DNA from: Cohnella luojiensis
GTDB lineage: Bacteria; Bacillota; Bacilli; Paenibacillales; Paenibacillaceae
DNA: 64,000 nt
NCBI RefSeq assembly: GCF_004564235.1
Contig: NZ_SOMN01000006.1
Span: 62,001 to 126,000, forward strand
Direction of reading: 5' to 3'
Positions 33,655 through 43,322 of this stretch are shown in pieces. The position numbers were made by a program, and so were the translations under genes. Each line of letters begins with the position of its first letter. Position 1 is the stretch's first letter. The notes under the pieces were generated by a model. The model worked only from the letters and a program-made list of their open reading frames with translations. It had not been told where the DNA came from and did not search any database.

Positions 33655-36600
33655 CCTTGATGGTTAGGATCCATGGTGATCACCGAATCGAATTGCGCTT
33701 TTGCTTCCTCGAAGCACCGTTTTCCGATGAGCCCGAGTCCCATCATGTACCGACAGTGAATCTCGTTGCGTCTGTTCAGATCGTCTTCGAATACGAGAAA
33801 ATCCGGCAGCGAAACGGCGAAGTAATCGAATTTGATCTCGTCCCGCAAATGCTTCTCCGCATAATCGATCAGCTTGTTGAAGCGACGGCTTGCTTCCTTT
33901 TCATTGCCGAGCTTGTGCCAGGCCAGCCCTTGGTAGAAAATCATATCCGGCGGCTGGTCGTTGTAATACATCGCGCTAGCCGGTTCCTCAAGGCCTTTCG
34001 AGGCAACCAGGAAATTCTCCCTAGCCTGTTCTTGATCGTTAAGCCCTTCGAAAGCGCAGCCAAGGTAATAATAAACGTGATTCTCTTGCGCTCCCGCCAG
34101 CTTACCCTCTCCCAAGTTTTCCGGATAGACAAGCGCCTCCTGCAGATGTTCAATCGCTTGCTCGAAACGTCCGGCATCCAGCTCCAGCTTCGCTTGCTCG
34201 ACTCGGGATAACACGTGCTGCCCCGTCACTTTGCCTTCTCCGCCCTCCCATGGATGGAACCTTCTTGCGGACAGCGCAAGCATGGCCTCCTCATGACGTC
34301 CCAGAGCATTAATCAGAGTAACGTATTCGAGGTACAGATCGTCCCGCTTCTCGACGAGCGCTTTGCGCTTTTCCAAGTGGCCGAAGCGTTTGCCGGCGTC
34401 GTATCCGAGCTTCTTGTAAAGCTGATCAAGCTCGTAGAACACGCGGGCGTCTTCCGTCCGAAGGGCGTACGCTTTCTCTAACGATACGAGCGCCTTCGCC
34501 GAATCGCCGAGTTTATTGAAATACGCGAGCGCGAGGTTCCGATGGACGGTCGCAAAATCGACGTTGATAGACGCGGATTTCTCCCAGTGGGCGATCGCAT
34601 CCCGGTGTCTCTTCTTATCATATAGGAGGTTGCCCAAGTAATAATGGGCTTTGTCGTCGTGATCGTCGGCTTTGATTGCGCTTTGCAGCACGACTAGCTC
34701 GAACAGGCTGTTCGGAAAACAATAATCCGGCGAGGCGGCGTTGCCAGCGCGACGGTATGCGGCGGCCGACTCGGAATTCCCTGCCAGCTCGTAAAGATAG
34801 CCGAGCGTATAGTGGAGCATCGGATAGGCATCCGCGCTCGCATCGGGAACGATTCCGAGTACGGATATCGCTTCCTCGTACAATCCGCTTCCCGCATAGT
34901 CCGAAGCCAGATTCAAGTAATTGTGGGGATCCCCGCGCATGAGACGAGCCAGCTCCTTAAGAGCATCGTCCGCTCCGGCTTGGTCTCCTAGCGCCTGCAA
35001 CCCCAAGCCGCGTTCGTTGGCCGATCCGAAATCGGCGATATCGAGCGCGAGCGTTTCCTCGGCGAATGCCTTTGCGTCCGCGGAATTACCCAGCTTGCGC
35101 AGCAAGGCCGCCTTAAGGTGACGCGCCTTGTAATTGCGCGAGTTCCGCACGAGAGACCGTTCGACCAAATCCAGCGCTTCCGCGAAAGAGCCTTTCTCGC
35201 AAGCTATCTGGGCAAGCGAGAAGAAACCCGCATCCTGCCAAGCCGCCGACCAGGTCGATTTGTACAAAACGTCGAAAGCTTCCTCGGCGCGGCCTTGAAG
35301 TTTAAGCGCGAGGCCGAGTTGGTAGAGCGCCTCGCTGTCATAAGGATTCGGATTGCGCCAAGTGAGCGACTTCAGGGCCGTCCGGAAATGAGCCCCCGAT
35401 TCGGCGAACAAGCCACGGCGAAGCAGCAACGTCCCGTAAGCGACATTGATGCGGATATCTCCGGAATCCCGCTTCAGGCCTTCCAAATAATAAGTCTCCG
35501 GTTCGAACGTAGCGTGACGGTATTGCTCAAGGTGCAAGCCAGCCAAATATAATTGCTCGTTGGTGCGAAGCTCCTGCGGCTCGGGAAGCGGCTTTGCAGC
35601 ATCTGGCACCTCTTCGAGAGAAGGTTTCGCCGGCCTATAAGAAACCAGCAACCGTCCGCCAGCGTCCCTAACGCTTAATACAAGGTCATGGGCCAGATCG
35701 CCTTCATCCAACGTAACGACGGATTTAAAGGTCGTTTCGGGAGATAAATCGGCCGCTTCTTTCAAGTAAGAGCGACTGCGCCCTTTCAACTCGACGATCG
35801 CACTGGGGAACAACGATGTCGTATAGGCAAGCACAGACGCTTGGCGGTTCTTCTCGTCGATCTCGAGGTTAATCGCCGCATCGATCGTGGCGTTCTTGAC
35901 GATGCCGATTTCTTTGTAAGGCATGAAATATTGTTTGAACGACTTCTCTTCGTACGGCTGCAGCCATGCGAAATCCGGTTGGTTGTCGGTGTACACGCCG
36001 GTCATCAGCTCGATATATGGACCGTCTTCATCCGTTAGATTGCGATCCCATGCTTGGCCGAATTCCCCGTTCCCCCAAGTCCATTGCTTCTTGCCGGGCG
36101 ATACGTGATGATTCGCCACGTGAAGCAGGCCCGCTTGAACGCCATGATCGTAACCTCCGACGAAATTGTAATCCGATTTGTAGGCCATGTACGAGGTCGG
36201 TACCGGAATGTTCCGGTAACGCGAAATATCTACTCCGGCAGAGTAATCCATCTTATAATAAGTGCCCGTCGCGATCGGGAACCTCGAGACGTCTCGTTTG
36301 CCGTGGTCGAACACGGCGTTGACGTCCGGCGGGAACACCGATTGCGTGTGGTCGTTAACGGCTACGGCCGGATTCGCCCACCAGAGGAACGTCTGCGGCT
36401 CGGCTGTACGGTTATAGAGCTGCGCCGAGATTTCCAAGTACGCTTTGCCCGGATGGAGCGTGAAGCCTGCGGTGACCTTCGTACCGTACATCCGGTCGAT
36501 CTCGCTCACCCACACGGTCGCGCTGCCGTCTTCGTTGTCCGACAACCGATATTCGACCGGACCATAAGTGTTCGGCCGATGATGCTGGGGCCAGTTGAAC

Positions 36601-36977
36601 TCGATACCCCCGGATATCCAAGGTCCCGCGAGCCCGACGAGAGCCGGCTTGATGACGCGATTATAATAGACGAAATCGTAATCGTTCGTCTTGTCGAGCG
36701 CGCGGTAAATTCTACCGCCAAGTTCTGGCATAATCTCGATTCGTACGTACTCATTCTCAAGAATGGCCATCCGGTAAGTTTGCGGCTTCTTCTCGTTCTC
36801 GATCTTGTCGATGACTGGATGCGGATACACGCTTCCCGAGCTTCCTTGGTACACGCGTTTCTCCAAGAACATCGGATTTCGATCTGCTTCCCCGACCGCG
36901 TAAGTCGGGATCGATACGTCCTCTTCCCATAAGCGGACGGCTGCGTTCGTGCCTTCTTGCGGTTGTGCCAATGTCAA
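33624..36977 (-). CDS. DUF5107 domain protein with C-terminal TPR repeats
   Basis: An 1117-residue cytoplasmic protein. Residues about 20-350 form the DUF5107 domain (MPELGGRIYRALDKTNDYDF, GGIEFNWPQHHRPNT, FLWWANPAVAVNDHTQ), a galactose-mutarotase-like beta-sandwich often found in carbohydrate loci. A linker domain follows, and from about residue 480 to the end there are many TPR-type helical pairs (YDSEALYQLGLALKLQGRAE, DDKAHYYLGNLLYDKKRHRD). The beta-sandwich may bind or modify a sugar, the TPRs a protein partner. It is divergent from an AraC regulator 120 bp away and borders the alpha-galactoside locus. Its activity is not known to me. Confidence 0.85.
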   Translation of the reverse strand: MTLAQPQEGTNAAVRLWEEDVSIPTYAVGEADRNPMFLEKRVYQGSSGSVYPHPVIDKIENEKKPQTYRMAILENEYVRIEIMPELGGRIYRALDKTNDYDFVYYNRVIKPALVGLAGPWISGGIEFNWPQHHRPNTYGPVEYRLSDNEDGSATVWVSEIDRMYGTKVTAGFTLHPGKAYLEISAQLYNRTAEPQTFLWWANPAVAVNDHTQSVFPPDVNAVFDHGKRDVSRFPIATGTYYKMDYSAGVDISRYRNIPVPTSYMAYKSDYNFVGGYDHGVQAGLLHVANHHVSPGKKQWTWGNGEFGQAWDRNLTDEDGPYIELMTGVYTDNQPDFAWLQPYEEKSFKQYFMPYKEIGIVKNATIDAAINLEIDEKNRQASVLAYTTSLFPSAIVELKGRSRSYLKEAADLSPETTFKSVVTLDEGDLAHDLVLSVRDAGGRLLVSYRPAKPSLEEVPDAAKPLPEPQELRTNEQLYLAGLHLEQYRHATFEPETYYLEGLKRDSGDIRINVAYGTLLLRRGLFAESGAHFRTALKSLTWRNPNPYDSEALYQLGLALKLQGRAEEAFDVLYKSTWSAAWQDAGFFSLAQIACEKGSFAEALDLVERSLVRNSRNYKARHLKAALLRKLGNSADAKAFAEETLALDIADFGSANERGLGLQALGDQAGADDALKELARLMRGDPHNYLNLASDYAGSGLYEEAISVLGIVPDASADAYPMLHYTLGYLYELAGNSESAAAYRRAGNAASPDYCFPNSLFELVVLQSAIKADDHDDKAHYYLGNLLYDKKRHRDAIAHWEKSASINVDFATVHRNLALAYFNKLGDSAKALVSLEKAYALRTEDARVFYELDQLYKKLGYDAGKRFGHLEKRKALVEKRDDLYLEYVTLINALGRHEEAMLALSARRFHPWEGGEGKVTGQHVLSRVEQAKLELDAGRFEQAIEHLQEALVYPENLGEGKLAGAQENHVYYYLGCAFEGLNDQEQARENFLVASKGLEEPASAMYYNDQPPDMIFYQGLAWHKLGNEKEASRRFNKLIDYAEKHLRDEIKFDYFAVSLPDFLVFEDDLNRRNEIHCRYMMGLGLIGKRCFEEAKAQFDSVITMDPNHQGAGIHRRLCE

Positions 36978-37097
36978 CGTAATTCCCCCCTCGGCTTAAT
37001 CAACTGCTTAACTTAACTTTACTTCTTGCTCAGGGTATCGCCAATTAACGGAATTCGGTTTATGATGGACTATATTCGGATTAGTGGAGGTCATGAG

Positions 37098-37985
37098 ATG
37101 GATAACATCCTTAAACCGGAAGGATTCGAGGAGGAAAAGCTGTTCGTGCTCCCCCCGCACATGGCGGCCGAACTATCCCGATTTCCGCTAACCCGAGACT
37201 TATACGTAAGCGACATCGGGTTCTTCCCCCGCGCGCGACATCACTACCGCGAGAGGAAGGAAGGCTGTGAATCTCATATCTTCATCTATTGCAGCGACGG
37301 AGAAGGTTGGGTCGAATCGGAAGGTACTCTTTCGATCTTGCGCGAACGACAGCTAGCCGTCATTCCCGCAGGCGTTCCGCACCGATATGGCGCTTCGACG
37401 GCTGCACCATGGAGCATCTATTGGTTTCATCTGCAAGGAGAACAGGTGTTGGATTATATTCGGTTATACAATTTGGATTCCGGTCCTCTTTCCCTTCCCG
37501 CCGGAGCTTATGGGGAGATGGTTGAAGGATTCGACAAATGTTACGGGCTCCTATCCGACAAGCCCTACTCCCTGCCCGTGCAAGTGCTCGTCTCGAGAAC
37601 GATCGGACAGATGCTCGGAACCATCGGGCTGAGGGCGGGAGGATCGGCCATCGACCGCAAGAGAGAGCAAGATCTCGAGCGCGCCATTCGGTATATGAAC
37701 GAGCGGTTAACGAGCGCCATTAAGCTCTCCGATGTCGCGACGTACGCCGGCTTATCCAAGCAGCATCTGATCTATTTATTTAACCAGGAGACGGGAATGC
37801 CGCCTATTGAATATTTTCTAAGGTTGAAAATGCAAAAAGCCGGCCAGCTGCTTAGCCTGACCGGCATGACGGTGAAGGAAATCGCCGCTTACGTCGGCAA
37901 TCCCGATCCCTATTACTTCTCTCGCCTGTTCAAGAAAATCATGGGCATGTCGCCTACGGAATACCGTAATGTTCCCAAAGGATAG
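37098..37985 (+). CDS. AraC family regulator, divergent from DUF5107 gene
   Basis: A 295-residue regulator with an N-terminal cupin sensor (CESHIFIYCSDGEGWVESEG, VIPAGVPHRYGAS) and a C-terminal pair of helix-turn-helices (IKLSDVATYAGLSKQHLIYL, MTVKEIAAYVGNPDPYYFSR, ending KKIMGMSPTEYR). I start at the ATG at 37098, with GTGGAGG 7 nt upstream; a frame 24 codons longer is open but lies in the promoter region. It probably activates the divergent DUF5107 gene in response to a sugar. It is convergent with the secreted GH36-like gene, 18 bp away. Confidence 0.92.
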   Translation: MDNILKPEGFEEEKLFVLPPHMAAELSRFPLTRDLYVSDIGFFPRARHHYRERKEGCESHIFIYCSDGEGWVESEGTLSILRERQLAVIPAGVPHRYGASTAAPWSIYWFHLQGEQVLDYIRLYNLDSGPLSLPAGAYGEMVEGFDKCYGLLSDKPYSLPVQVLVSRTIGQMLGTIGLRAGGSAIDRKREQDLERAIRYMNERLTSAIKLSDVATYAGLSKQHLIYLFNQETGMPPIEYFLRLKMQKAGQLLSLTGMTVKEIAAYVGNPDPYYFSRLFKKIMGMSPTEYRNVPKG

Positions 37986-38003
37986 CCAAACCGCGAATAT
38001 CGT

Positions 38004-41000
38004 TTACTTATAGATCGTAAAGATCAAATCCCGATTTCCACTGCTTTCTGTTGACCAAGAGGTTCCGCCATTCGTCGACAGCCGCTCGAATCCTCCGGCA
38101 TACGGATTGCTGTCGCTGTAGCCGAAGCCATATTTATTGTTGGTCGAGCTATCGTCGACCGTTAACGGCGATCGGAAGATCAGACCGTATTTTTTCGTCG
38201 TATCCAGCCCCGTCAGTCGCGGATAGATGGAATAAGGCGTAGCCGAGCCCGGGACATTGCTCGGATGAAGCGCGGCGCTGAATAGCTTCTGGGTCGGAAA
38301 GTTGCTCGCATCCAGCAGTACGATATCGAGATAGAGATTATCTTCAGGCTCTTTATTGACGTAACTCTCGTACAGATAAACATCCATCTTAGGCAAGCTG
38401 GGCTGCGTTAAAGTAAACGTCTGCATGCGCTGCACTTGGGCGCGAATATCCGAGTATACGGAGTACGCCGATTCGCTATCGTCCTGATCGACGATGTAAC
38501 CCGTGATGCCGGTAATGTGATAGGCTTCGATTTCGTTAATCGAAGGGATGAACCTGGCTTTGGGAATATTCAACCGAATCTTGGACGTGCTTACCGTAGG
38601 GAAATTAAATACTCTACGATCGCCTAGCGTATAGCCCTTAGTCAAGTTCACATAACTTGACCCGTTCCAATATTGAAGCGCATACGTCTCGACCTGGAAA
38701 TTCTGGTTGCCGTAATTATATTCATACACGACGACCTGGTTCACATTAGCGGCAGACCCGAAGTCGACTTCTATCCATTGGTTGTTGGACGTGCCGTTTT
38801 CTGCGCTCCATCTCGTGGACTGGCTGCCGTCCGTAACCTTGGAAGCCTCGTGTCCCGCCCAGCCAGACCAAGTAGAGGAGGCGATTGCCGTTTTGCCTGC
38901 GGCTAAATTCGTTGGCGGGTTCGGCAAGGACGAAGAGTTCGTCGATACGCGAACGATAATCGATTCGCCTGGCTTTAACGTCCTCGAATAACTGCCCGTA
39001 TACGCGCCCAGCTTCGTCTGGCTGTACAGCTCGGTCAACGTATAAGACGTGCTCGGACTCAAGCCCAAATCCGCGAAAGAAACGGTTGCGGACGAAGAGT
39101 TGTTCATATCCCAGTTGGACAGCCCGACTACCTTGTCCCCGTTCGTATCCGTCAAGTAGACGGCTGTCGGAGAATGCTCCAGCTTGTGATAGAAATTCGT
39201 CATCGAGACCGGTTTGGCGGCTTGCCCGGATTTGACTAAATCCATTAAATCTTCATTGAACAAAATACTCATCCGATCCTCGGATATGAAGGGTACGTTA
39301 TCTCCGACAAGCCAGTGACCTCCTCCGAGAATTATGGCCGTCGAAAGAAGCGTGTGTTCGTTCAAGGTCATCTTGTTGAATCCTGCGATCATGTTTTCCG
39401 GAAGCGCCATGTCCACGTCGTTGTATTCGTACAACGTCCCGTTCGTCCACCAGGAAGCAGCCGCATTAAGCGACTGGCGTTCAATGCCGGGGTAGGATTC
39501 CAGTCCGATCGTCGTATCAACGCCCGATCTTCGTCCGTGAGCATAACCGGACGGCAGAAGCGGAGCGATCGACTCATTGATATAAATATCTTGCGGCGCG
39601 GCAAGCAGCGTATCTCTCATGACCTGCATTCCGATACGGTAAGCTTGCATGCCGTTTTTGGTTGAATCGTAGAAGCTTCCTTCAAACATTCCGAAGTCGA
39701 TAAAATCCAGCTTGACGTAGTCGAATCCGGGATTTACATGATAAGTCTGCATGACCCATTCCAGATACGCCTGTCCGCCAGGATGGGTAGCATCGACGAT
39801 GTAGGTGTCGAGATACGACTTGATGCGGTTTCCGCCCGCGTCCTTGAGCGCGATGTCCCCGAACGTATAGGCGGTTCCCGGTACCGTATCCGTCAGAGGA
39901 TCCCAGATGGCGAACGGAGCGGAGTACGCCCCCGCCTTCATTCCCTTGCTATGCACATAATCGACGTAGTCATTCAGATTTTGAACCGGAGTTTGCCCCG
40001 CCACGCCTTGATAGCAGCAATCCAGATTCATGTAGTTGTAGCCCAGCGATTTCAAGTTGTCCTCGAAATAATCCGTCATCGGATACATCGCATCCGCAGT
40101 CGGTTTGGCATAAAAGGAATAATAGGTATTGTATCCGATCGGAACTTCGCCGTTCCAGGCTAATTTAGGCTCGCCAACGGTATAGGCGTTACCGAAGGTT
40201 TCTAGACCTATGCGGTAGTCGGTGAAGTAGCCCAGGAAAAACTTGTCGGAGGAGACGGAAGTGCCGCTCTTCTTCCCTCCGGCGTTATAGACGGAAAATC
40301 CGGTCAGCGGACCATTCGCCGAACTCGCCTGCTGAAGATACTGCATGCTCTTCCACGTTTGCGTCGTCGCCGCACCGGCTACGATGCCGTGCTTGTTCGC
40401 GTTATCGAATACGGATGCGACCCAGTAACTGGTACCGTTGAATGCACTCCAAGTATCCGAGACTCCAAATGGTTTGTCGTAGCCGTTCTGGCTATTGCCG
40501 AAGTCGTTGACGGGCGCGACGCCAAAGTCATAATTGTTCGTATACGGCGAAGTATAGATGCGCTTGTCGGACCCGCTGCCGATATCCAAATTATTAGCCG
40601 CTATAGGCTCCAGGAAATTGATCGTCTGAGAGGTTCCATTCGATACCGTCATATCGGCAATAATATAAGACTGATTCTCGTACATCGCAATTCGCAATAC
40701 GATGGTGGAACCGGATGCGAGCGAATTGGTGATGGTGAGCATCTTGCCGTTTGTTCCGTATCCATCGGTGCCGATCGTCGTCCAGCTCGCCGAGCGCGTG
40801 GCCGGATCCGAGGACCTGTAGCGGGTTGAGGTGCCATTCAAGGCATAATCGGAATTAAAGTTCGCAATGAGCGTCGTGCTGCCTTCCTTGAAATTCCCTG
40901 TTCCCGTCGACAAATCGTAATTCACCTTAATCACGCCGTTGGAAGCGGTTACAACATTTCCCGTTTGCGAGATGGTCACCGCGGCGGCGAATGACCTTCC

Positions 41001-41072
41001 CGCTCCGAACGGGAGCAACACGGACAGCAATAACGACAAAAGCAAGTATACTTTGACGCCTTTCTTTCTCAC
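38004..41072 (-). CDS. Secreted alpha-galactosidase-like enzyme with discoidin (CBM32) domain
   Basis: A 1022-residue exported enzyme. The signal peptide covers residues 1-30 (KVYLLLSLLLSVLLPFGAG, cut near SFAAA). A beta-sandwich (about 35-300) leads into a GH36/GH27-like barrel with MNLDCCYQG and the likely nucleophile D456 in VKLDFIDFG; the acid/base is probably an Asp in YEYNDVDMAL. Residues about 725-870 are an F5/8-type discoidin module (NLAAGKTAIASSTWSG, NQWIEVDFGSAANVNQVVVY), followed by a beta-rich C-terminal domain. No cell-wall anchor is present. It lies downstream of the intracellular GH36 gene across a hairpin and carries the same promoter motif as the mutarotase gene, so it may be separately inducible. 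Confidence 0.82.
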   Translation of the reverse strand: MRKKGVKVYLLLSLLLSVLLPFGAGRSFAAAVTISQTGNVVTASNGVIKVNYDLSTGTGNFKEGSTTLIANFNSDYALNGTSTRYRSSDPATRSASWTTIGTDGYGTNGKMLTITNSLASGSTIVLRIAMYENQSYIIADMTVSNGTSQTINFLEPIAANNLDIGSGSDKRIYTSPYTNNYDFGVAPVNDFGNSQNGYDKPFGVSDTWSAFNGTSYWVASVFDNANKHGIVAGAATTQTWKSMQYLQQASSANGPLTGFSVYNAGGKKSGTSVSSDKFFLGYFTDYRIGLETFGNAYTVGEPKLAWNGEVPIGYNTYYSFYAKPTADAMYPMTDYFEDNLKSLGYNYMNLDCCYQGVAGQTPVQNLNDYVDYVHSKGMKAGAYSAPFAIWDPLTDTVPGTAYTFGDIALKDAGGNRIKSYLDTYIVDATHPGGQAYLEWVMQTYHVNPGFDYVKLDFIDFGMFEGSFYDSTKNGMQAYRIGMQVMRDTLLAAPQDIYINESIAPLLPSGYAHGRRSGVDTTIGLESYPGIERQSLNAAASWWTNGTLYEYNDVDMALPENMIAGFNKMTLNEHTLLSTAIILGGGHWLVGDNVPFISEDRMSILFNEDLMDLVKSGQAAKPVSMTNFYHKLEHSPTAVYLTDTNGDKVVGLSNWDMNNSSSATVSFADLGLSPSTSYTLTELYSQTKLGAYTGSYSRTLKPGESIIVRVSTNSSSLPNPPTNLAAGKTAIASSTWSGWAGHEASKVTDGSQSTRWSAENGTSNNQWIEVDFGSAANVNQVVVYEYNYGNQNFQVETYALQYWNGSSYVNLTKGYTLGDRRVFNFPTVSTSKIRLNIPKARFIPSINEIEAYHITGITGYIVDQDDSESAYSVYSDIRAQVQRMQTFTLTQPSLPKMDVYLYESYVNKEPEDNLYLDIVLLDASNFPTQKLFSAALHPSNVPGSATPYSIYPRLTGLDTTKKYGLIFRSPLTVDDSSTNNKYGFGYSDSNPYAGGFERLSTNGGTSWSTESSGNRDLIFTIYK

Positions 41073-41098
41073 TAATAATCCCTCCGATAGGAATGAGT

Positions 41099-41121
41099 AA
41101 GAGCATGTCCAGCATGCTCTT
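41099..41121 (-). terminator. Intercistronic 9-bp hairpin between the two GH36 genes (no U-tract)
   Basis: AAGAGCATG (41099-41107) pairs with CATGCTCTT (41113-41121) around a 5-nt loop. No T-run follows on the minus strand. It lies 62 bp past the GH36 stop and 27 bp before the next start, overlapping the leader of the secreted enzyme gene. Confidence 0.5.
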
Positions 41122-41166
41122 CCACACCCAATATATACCAGAGAGAAATGGTCCGTAATCTAATAA

Positions 41167-41181
41167 ATTGTGTAACTATTG
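41167..41181 (-). promoter_or_regulatory. Candidate regulator site upstream of the secreted GH36-like gene
   Basis: ATTGTGTAACTATTG (plus strand) starts 95 bp upstream of the ATG at 41072. ATTGTGTAA-AT-TATTG lies 93 bp upstream of the mutarotase gene at 50908. The shared sequence, spacing and orientation suggest one regulator, YesN or an AraC protein, acting on both ends of the locus. Confidence 0.4.
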
Positions 41182-41182
41182 T

Positions 41183-43300
41183 TTAGATTTTTGACAAAAG
41201 CTTCAAGCGAATCAGCTCGCTGCCGTAATCGCCCCTCAGCACGAGCGGAAGCCCTACGTTCATAAGCGTAGAGCCGCGTAGAACAGTCGACTCCCGCCCA
41301 TCCCTATGAACTTCGTATACGGCTTCCTGATCAAGACCCTGCAGCACCAACCTTCTCTCTTCGGATCCGAAATGCTGCGATTGCAGGAAAGAGAAGACGA
41401 CCGCCTCTTGCCGATCCTCGCTTACATATTGATAGGCTGCGACATTCGAGTTTCGGAACGATTCCAGCCTGAATAAGTCGCCTCTAAGAATCGTTGGCCG
41501 GATTTCCTTGTACAATTCCACGAAACGCTTGGCTTCCTCCATCTCGTCGTCCGGCCAGTGGCTGATATTCGCCCCGATACCCAAGCCTCCCATCATGGAG
41601 CTATGGAAGCGGTAGGACAGCGGCAGGCTTCTTCCATTGAATCCGTGCGGCGACTCCGTGACCCAGCACATCATGACCGCGGGACTGTAGGCGTAAGAGA
41701 AGCCCTCCTGGATCGTCAGTCGGTCGCGCGCGTCCGTATTGTCGCTAATCCACGCCTGGTCCGCGTATCGCAAGATCCCTAGATCGATTCTCGCTCCTCC
41801 GCCGGCGCAGGTCTCGAATTCAACGCGAGGGAATCGCGCCCTCAACTCCGCCCAAATCTCGTACAGATGTTCTACGTGCTTCAGCCATATGCCCTCTCCC
41901 GCATTCTCTTGCCGGGGGGAAATTCCGGGTTCCGTCACCGTACGGTTCATGTCCCATTTAATGAAGGAGATTTCGTATGAGGAGAGCAGCTTCGTCATAA
42001 AGTCGAGAACGAACTTCTTTACTTCGGGCAAACCCAAATTCAACAACAATTGATTGCGAAGCTGAGTGCCTACGCGTGTAGGAAATTGATAGACCCAATC
42101 AGGATGGTTACGGTAAAGCTCGCTGTCCGGATTGACCGATTCAGGCTCCACCCATAAGCCGAATTCCATTCCAAGACATTTGACCTCGTCGATCAGCTCT
42201 TGCAAGCCTCCGGGGAATTTCTCCGGATTTACCTGCCAGTCTCCTAATCCCGCGCGGTCGCTGTTTCGCTGGCCGAACCAGCCGTCGTCTACGACGAACC
42301 GTTCCACTCCGAGCTTGGCCGCTTGCTTGGCCAGCTCCTTCTGCCCTTGAACGGTAACCGCGAATTCGGTCGCTTCCCAGGAATTATAGAGTACTTTCCT
42401 GTCCTTGCCCGAAGGAAGCACGTATTTCCGTTGATACCCGTGAAGGTTCCTGCTCATTTCCCCGAATCCGGCGGACGAGAAGCCTCCGACAAAAACGGGC
42501 GATTCATAAGCTTGACCGGGAGCTATGAGGAATGAACCGTCGAAGTCGTTTACGCCTCCAACGACGCGAACGTGTCCGAAGGTCGTTTTCTCCAAGACGA
42601 TCTTCCAGTTGCCGCTCCAGCCGAGCGCTCCGAACCATACCTTTCCGGAGGTCTCGTCCGCCTTTCCGTCGTCCATGGCAAACCAAGGATTGGAATGAGG
42701 GCCGGTAAACCCTCTTCTGGATTCGAGTACCTTCTTGCCTTCGGACAAGACGTTCGTCCTAAGCTGATACTCTCCCGCCCATCTGCCGGTCACATGCGTT
42801 AACCGGTAGTCCGGCAAGCGCTGAACGGTCCATACCGCGGCCATTACTTGCTCGATCCGAATCGGCTCCACTTCCTCGTTCACCACTTTGACATGCCGTT
42901 CGATCAGATCGAATTCGGGGATCGCCTTATAATGCATCTCCACCCGCAACGAATAATGCTCATCCGCGAGATGAACGATCAATTCGTTAGCGTCGAAGAT
43001 TTCGTATCCCTCGTACTTTAATTTCAGATCGCGGACGCCATCCGCGAATGTCGCTTTGAGCGCAGGCTCCGCATAATTGCAGCCGCCCCAGCCCCCGTAT
43101 TCCTCCGTCTCCCGGTCCACGTCCGCATCGAACGAGCTGTGGTGTTTGCCTTTCAGCAGATCGCCGCAATCTTCGGCGGCCACCGGATTTCCCCAATAGA
43201 CATGCTGAACCGTACCCTTGCTATTGATGCCGAATAAATAAGAGGAATTGTCTGTGCGGATTTCGAATAAATTCGTTCTTTCCGAGTAAGAAATAGGCAT
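41183..43300 (-). CDS. Alpha-galactosidase, GH36
   Basis: A 705-residue cytoplasmic enzyme that releases terminal alpha-galactose from melibiose, raffinose or stachyose. It has an N-terminal beta-sandwich, then the barrel with FVVDDGWFGQRNSD, GLWVEPESVN, the nucleophile D450 in FIKWDMNRT and the acid/base D520 in WISDNTDARDR, 70 residues apart as in bacterial GH36 enzymes. The CAGGGARIDLGIL loop is also typical. Length is close to the family's usual 720-740. It lies 22 bp after the permease genes, so the imported sugar is probably its substrate. Confidence 0.95.
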   Translation of the reverse strand: MPISYSERTNLFEIRTDNSSYLFGINSKGTVQHVYWGNPVAAEDCGDLLKGKHHSSFDADVDRETEEYGGWGGCNYAEPALKATFADGVRDLKLKYEGYEIFDANELIVHLADEHYSLRVEMHYKAIPEFDLIERHVKVVNEEVEPIRIEQVMAAVWTVQRLPDYRLTHVTGRWAGEYQLRTNVLSEGKKVLESRRGFTGPHSNPWFAMDDGKADETSGKVWFGALGWSGNWKIVLEKTTFGHVRVVGGVNDFDGSFLIAPGQAYESPVFVGGFSSAGFGEMSRNLHGYQRKYVLPSGKDRKVLYNSWEATEFAVTVQGQKELAKQAAKLGVERFVVDDGWFGQRNSDRAGLGDWQVNPEKFPGGLQELIDEVKCLGMEFGLWVEPESVNPDSELYRNHPDWVYQFPTRVGTQLRNQLLLNLGLPEVKKFVLDFMTKLLSSYEISFIKWDMNRTVTEPGISPRQENAGEGIWLKHVEHLYEIWAELRARFPRVEFETCAGGGARIDLGILRYADQAWISDNTDARDRLTIQEGFSYAYSPAVMMCWVTESPHGFNGRSLPLSYRFHSSMMGGLGIGANISHWPDDEMEEAKRFVELYKEIRPTILRGDLFRLESFRNSNVAAYQYVSEDRQEAVVFSFLQSQHFGSEERRLVLQGLDQEAVYEVHRDGRESTVLRGSTLMNVGLPLVLRGDYGSELIRLKLLSKI

Positions 43301-43322
43301 GAGTGCATCTCCTTTTCAACCG

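Noticed and set aside
36054-36932. A 292-codon plus-strand frame inside the DUF5107 gene
   Set aside because: It is antisense to a well-supported gene, has no domain and no ribosome site.
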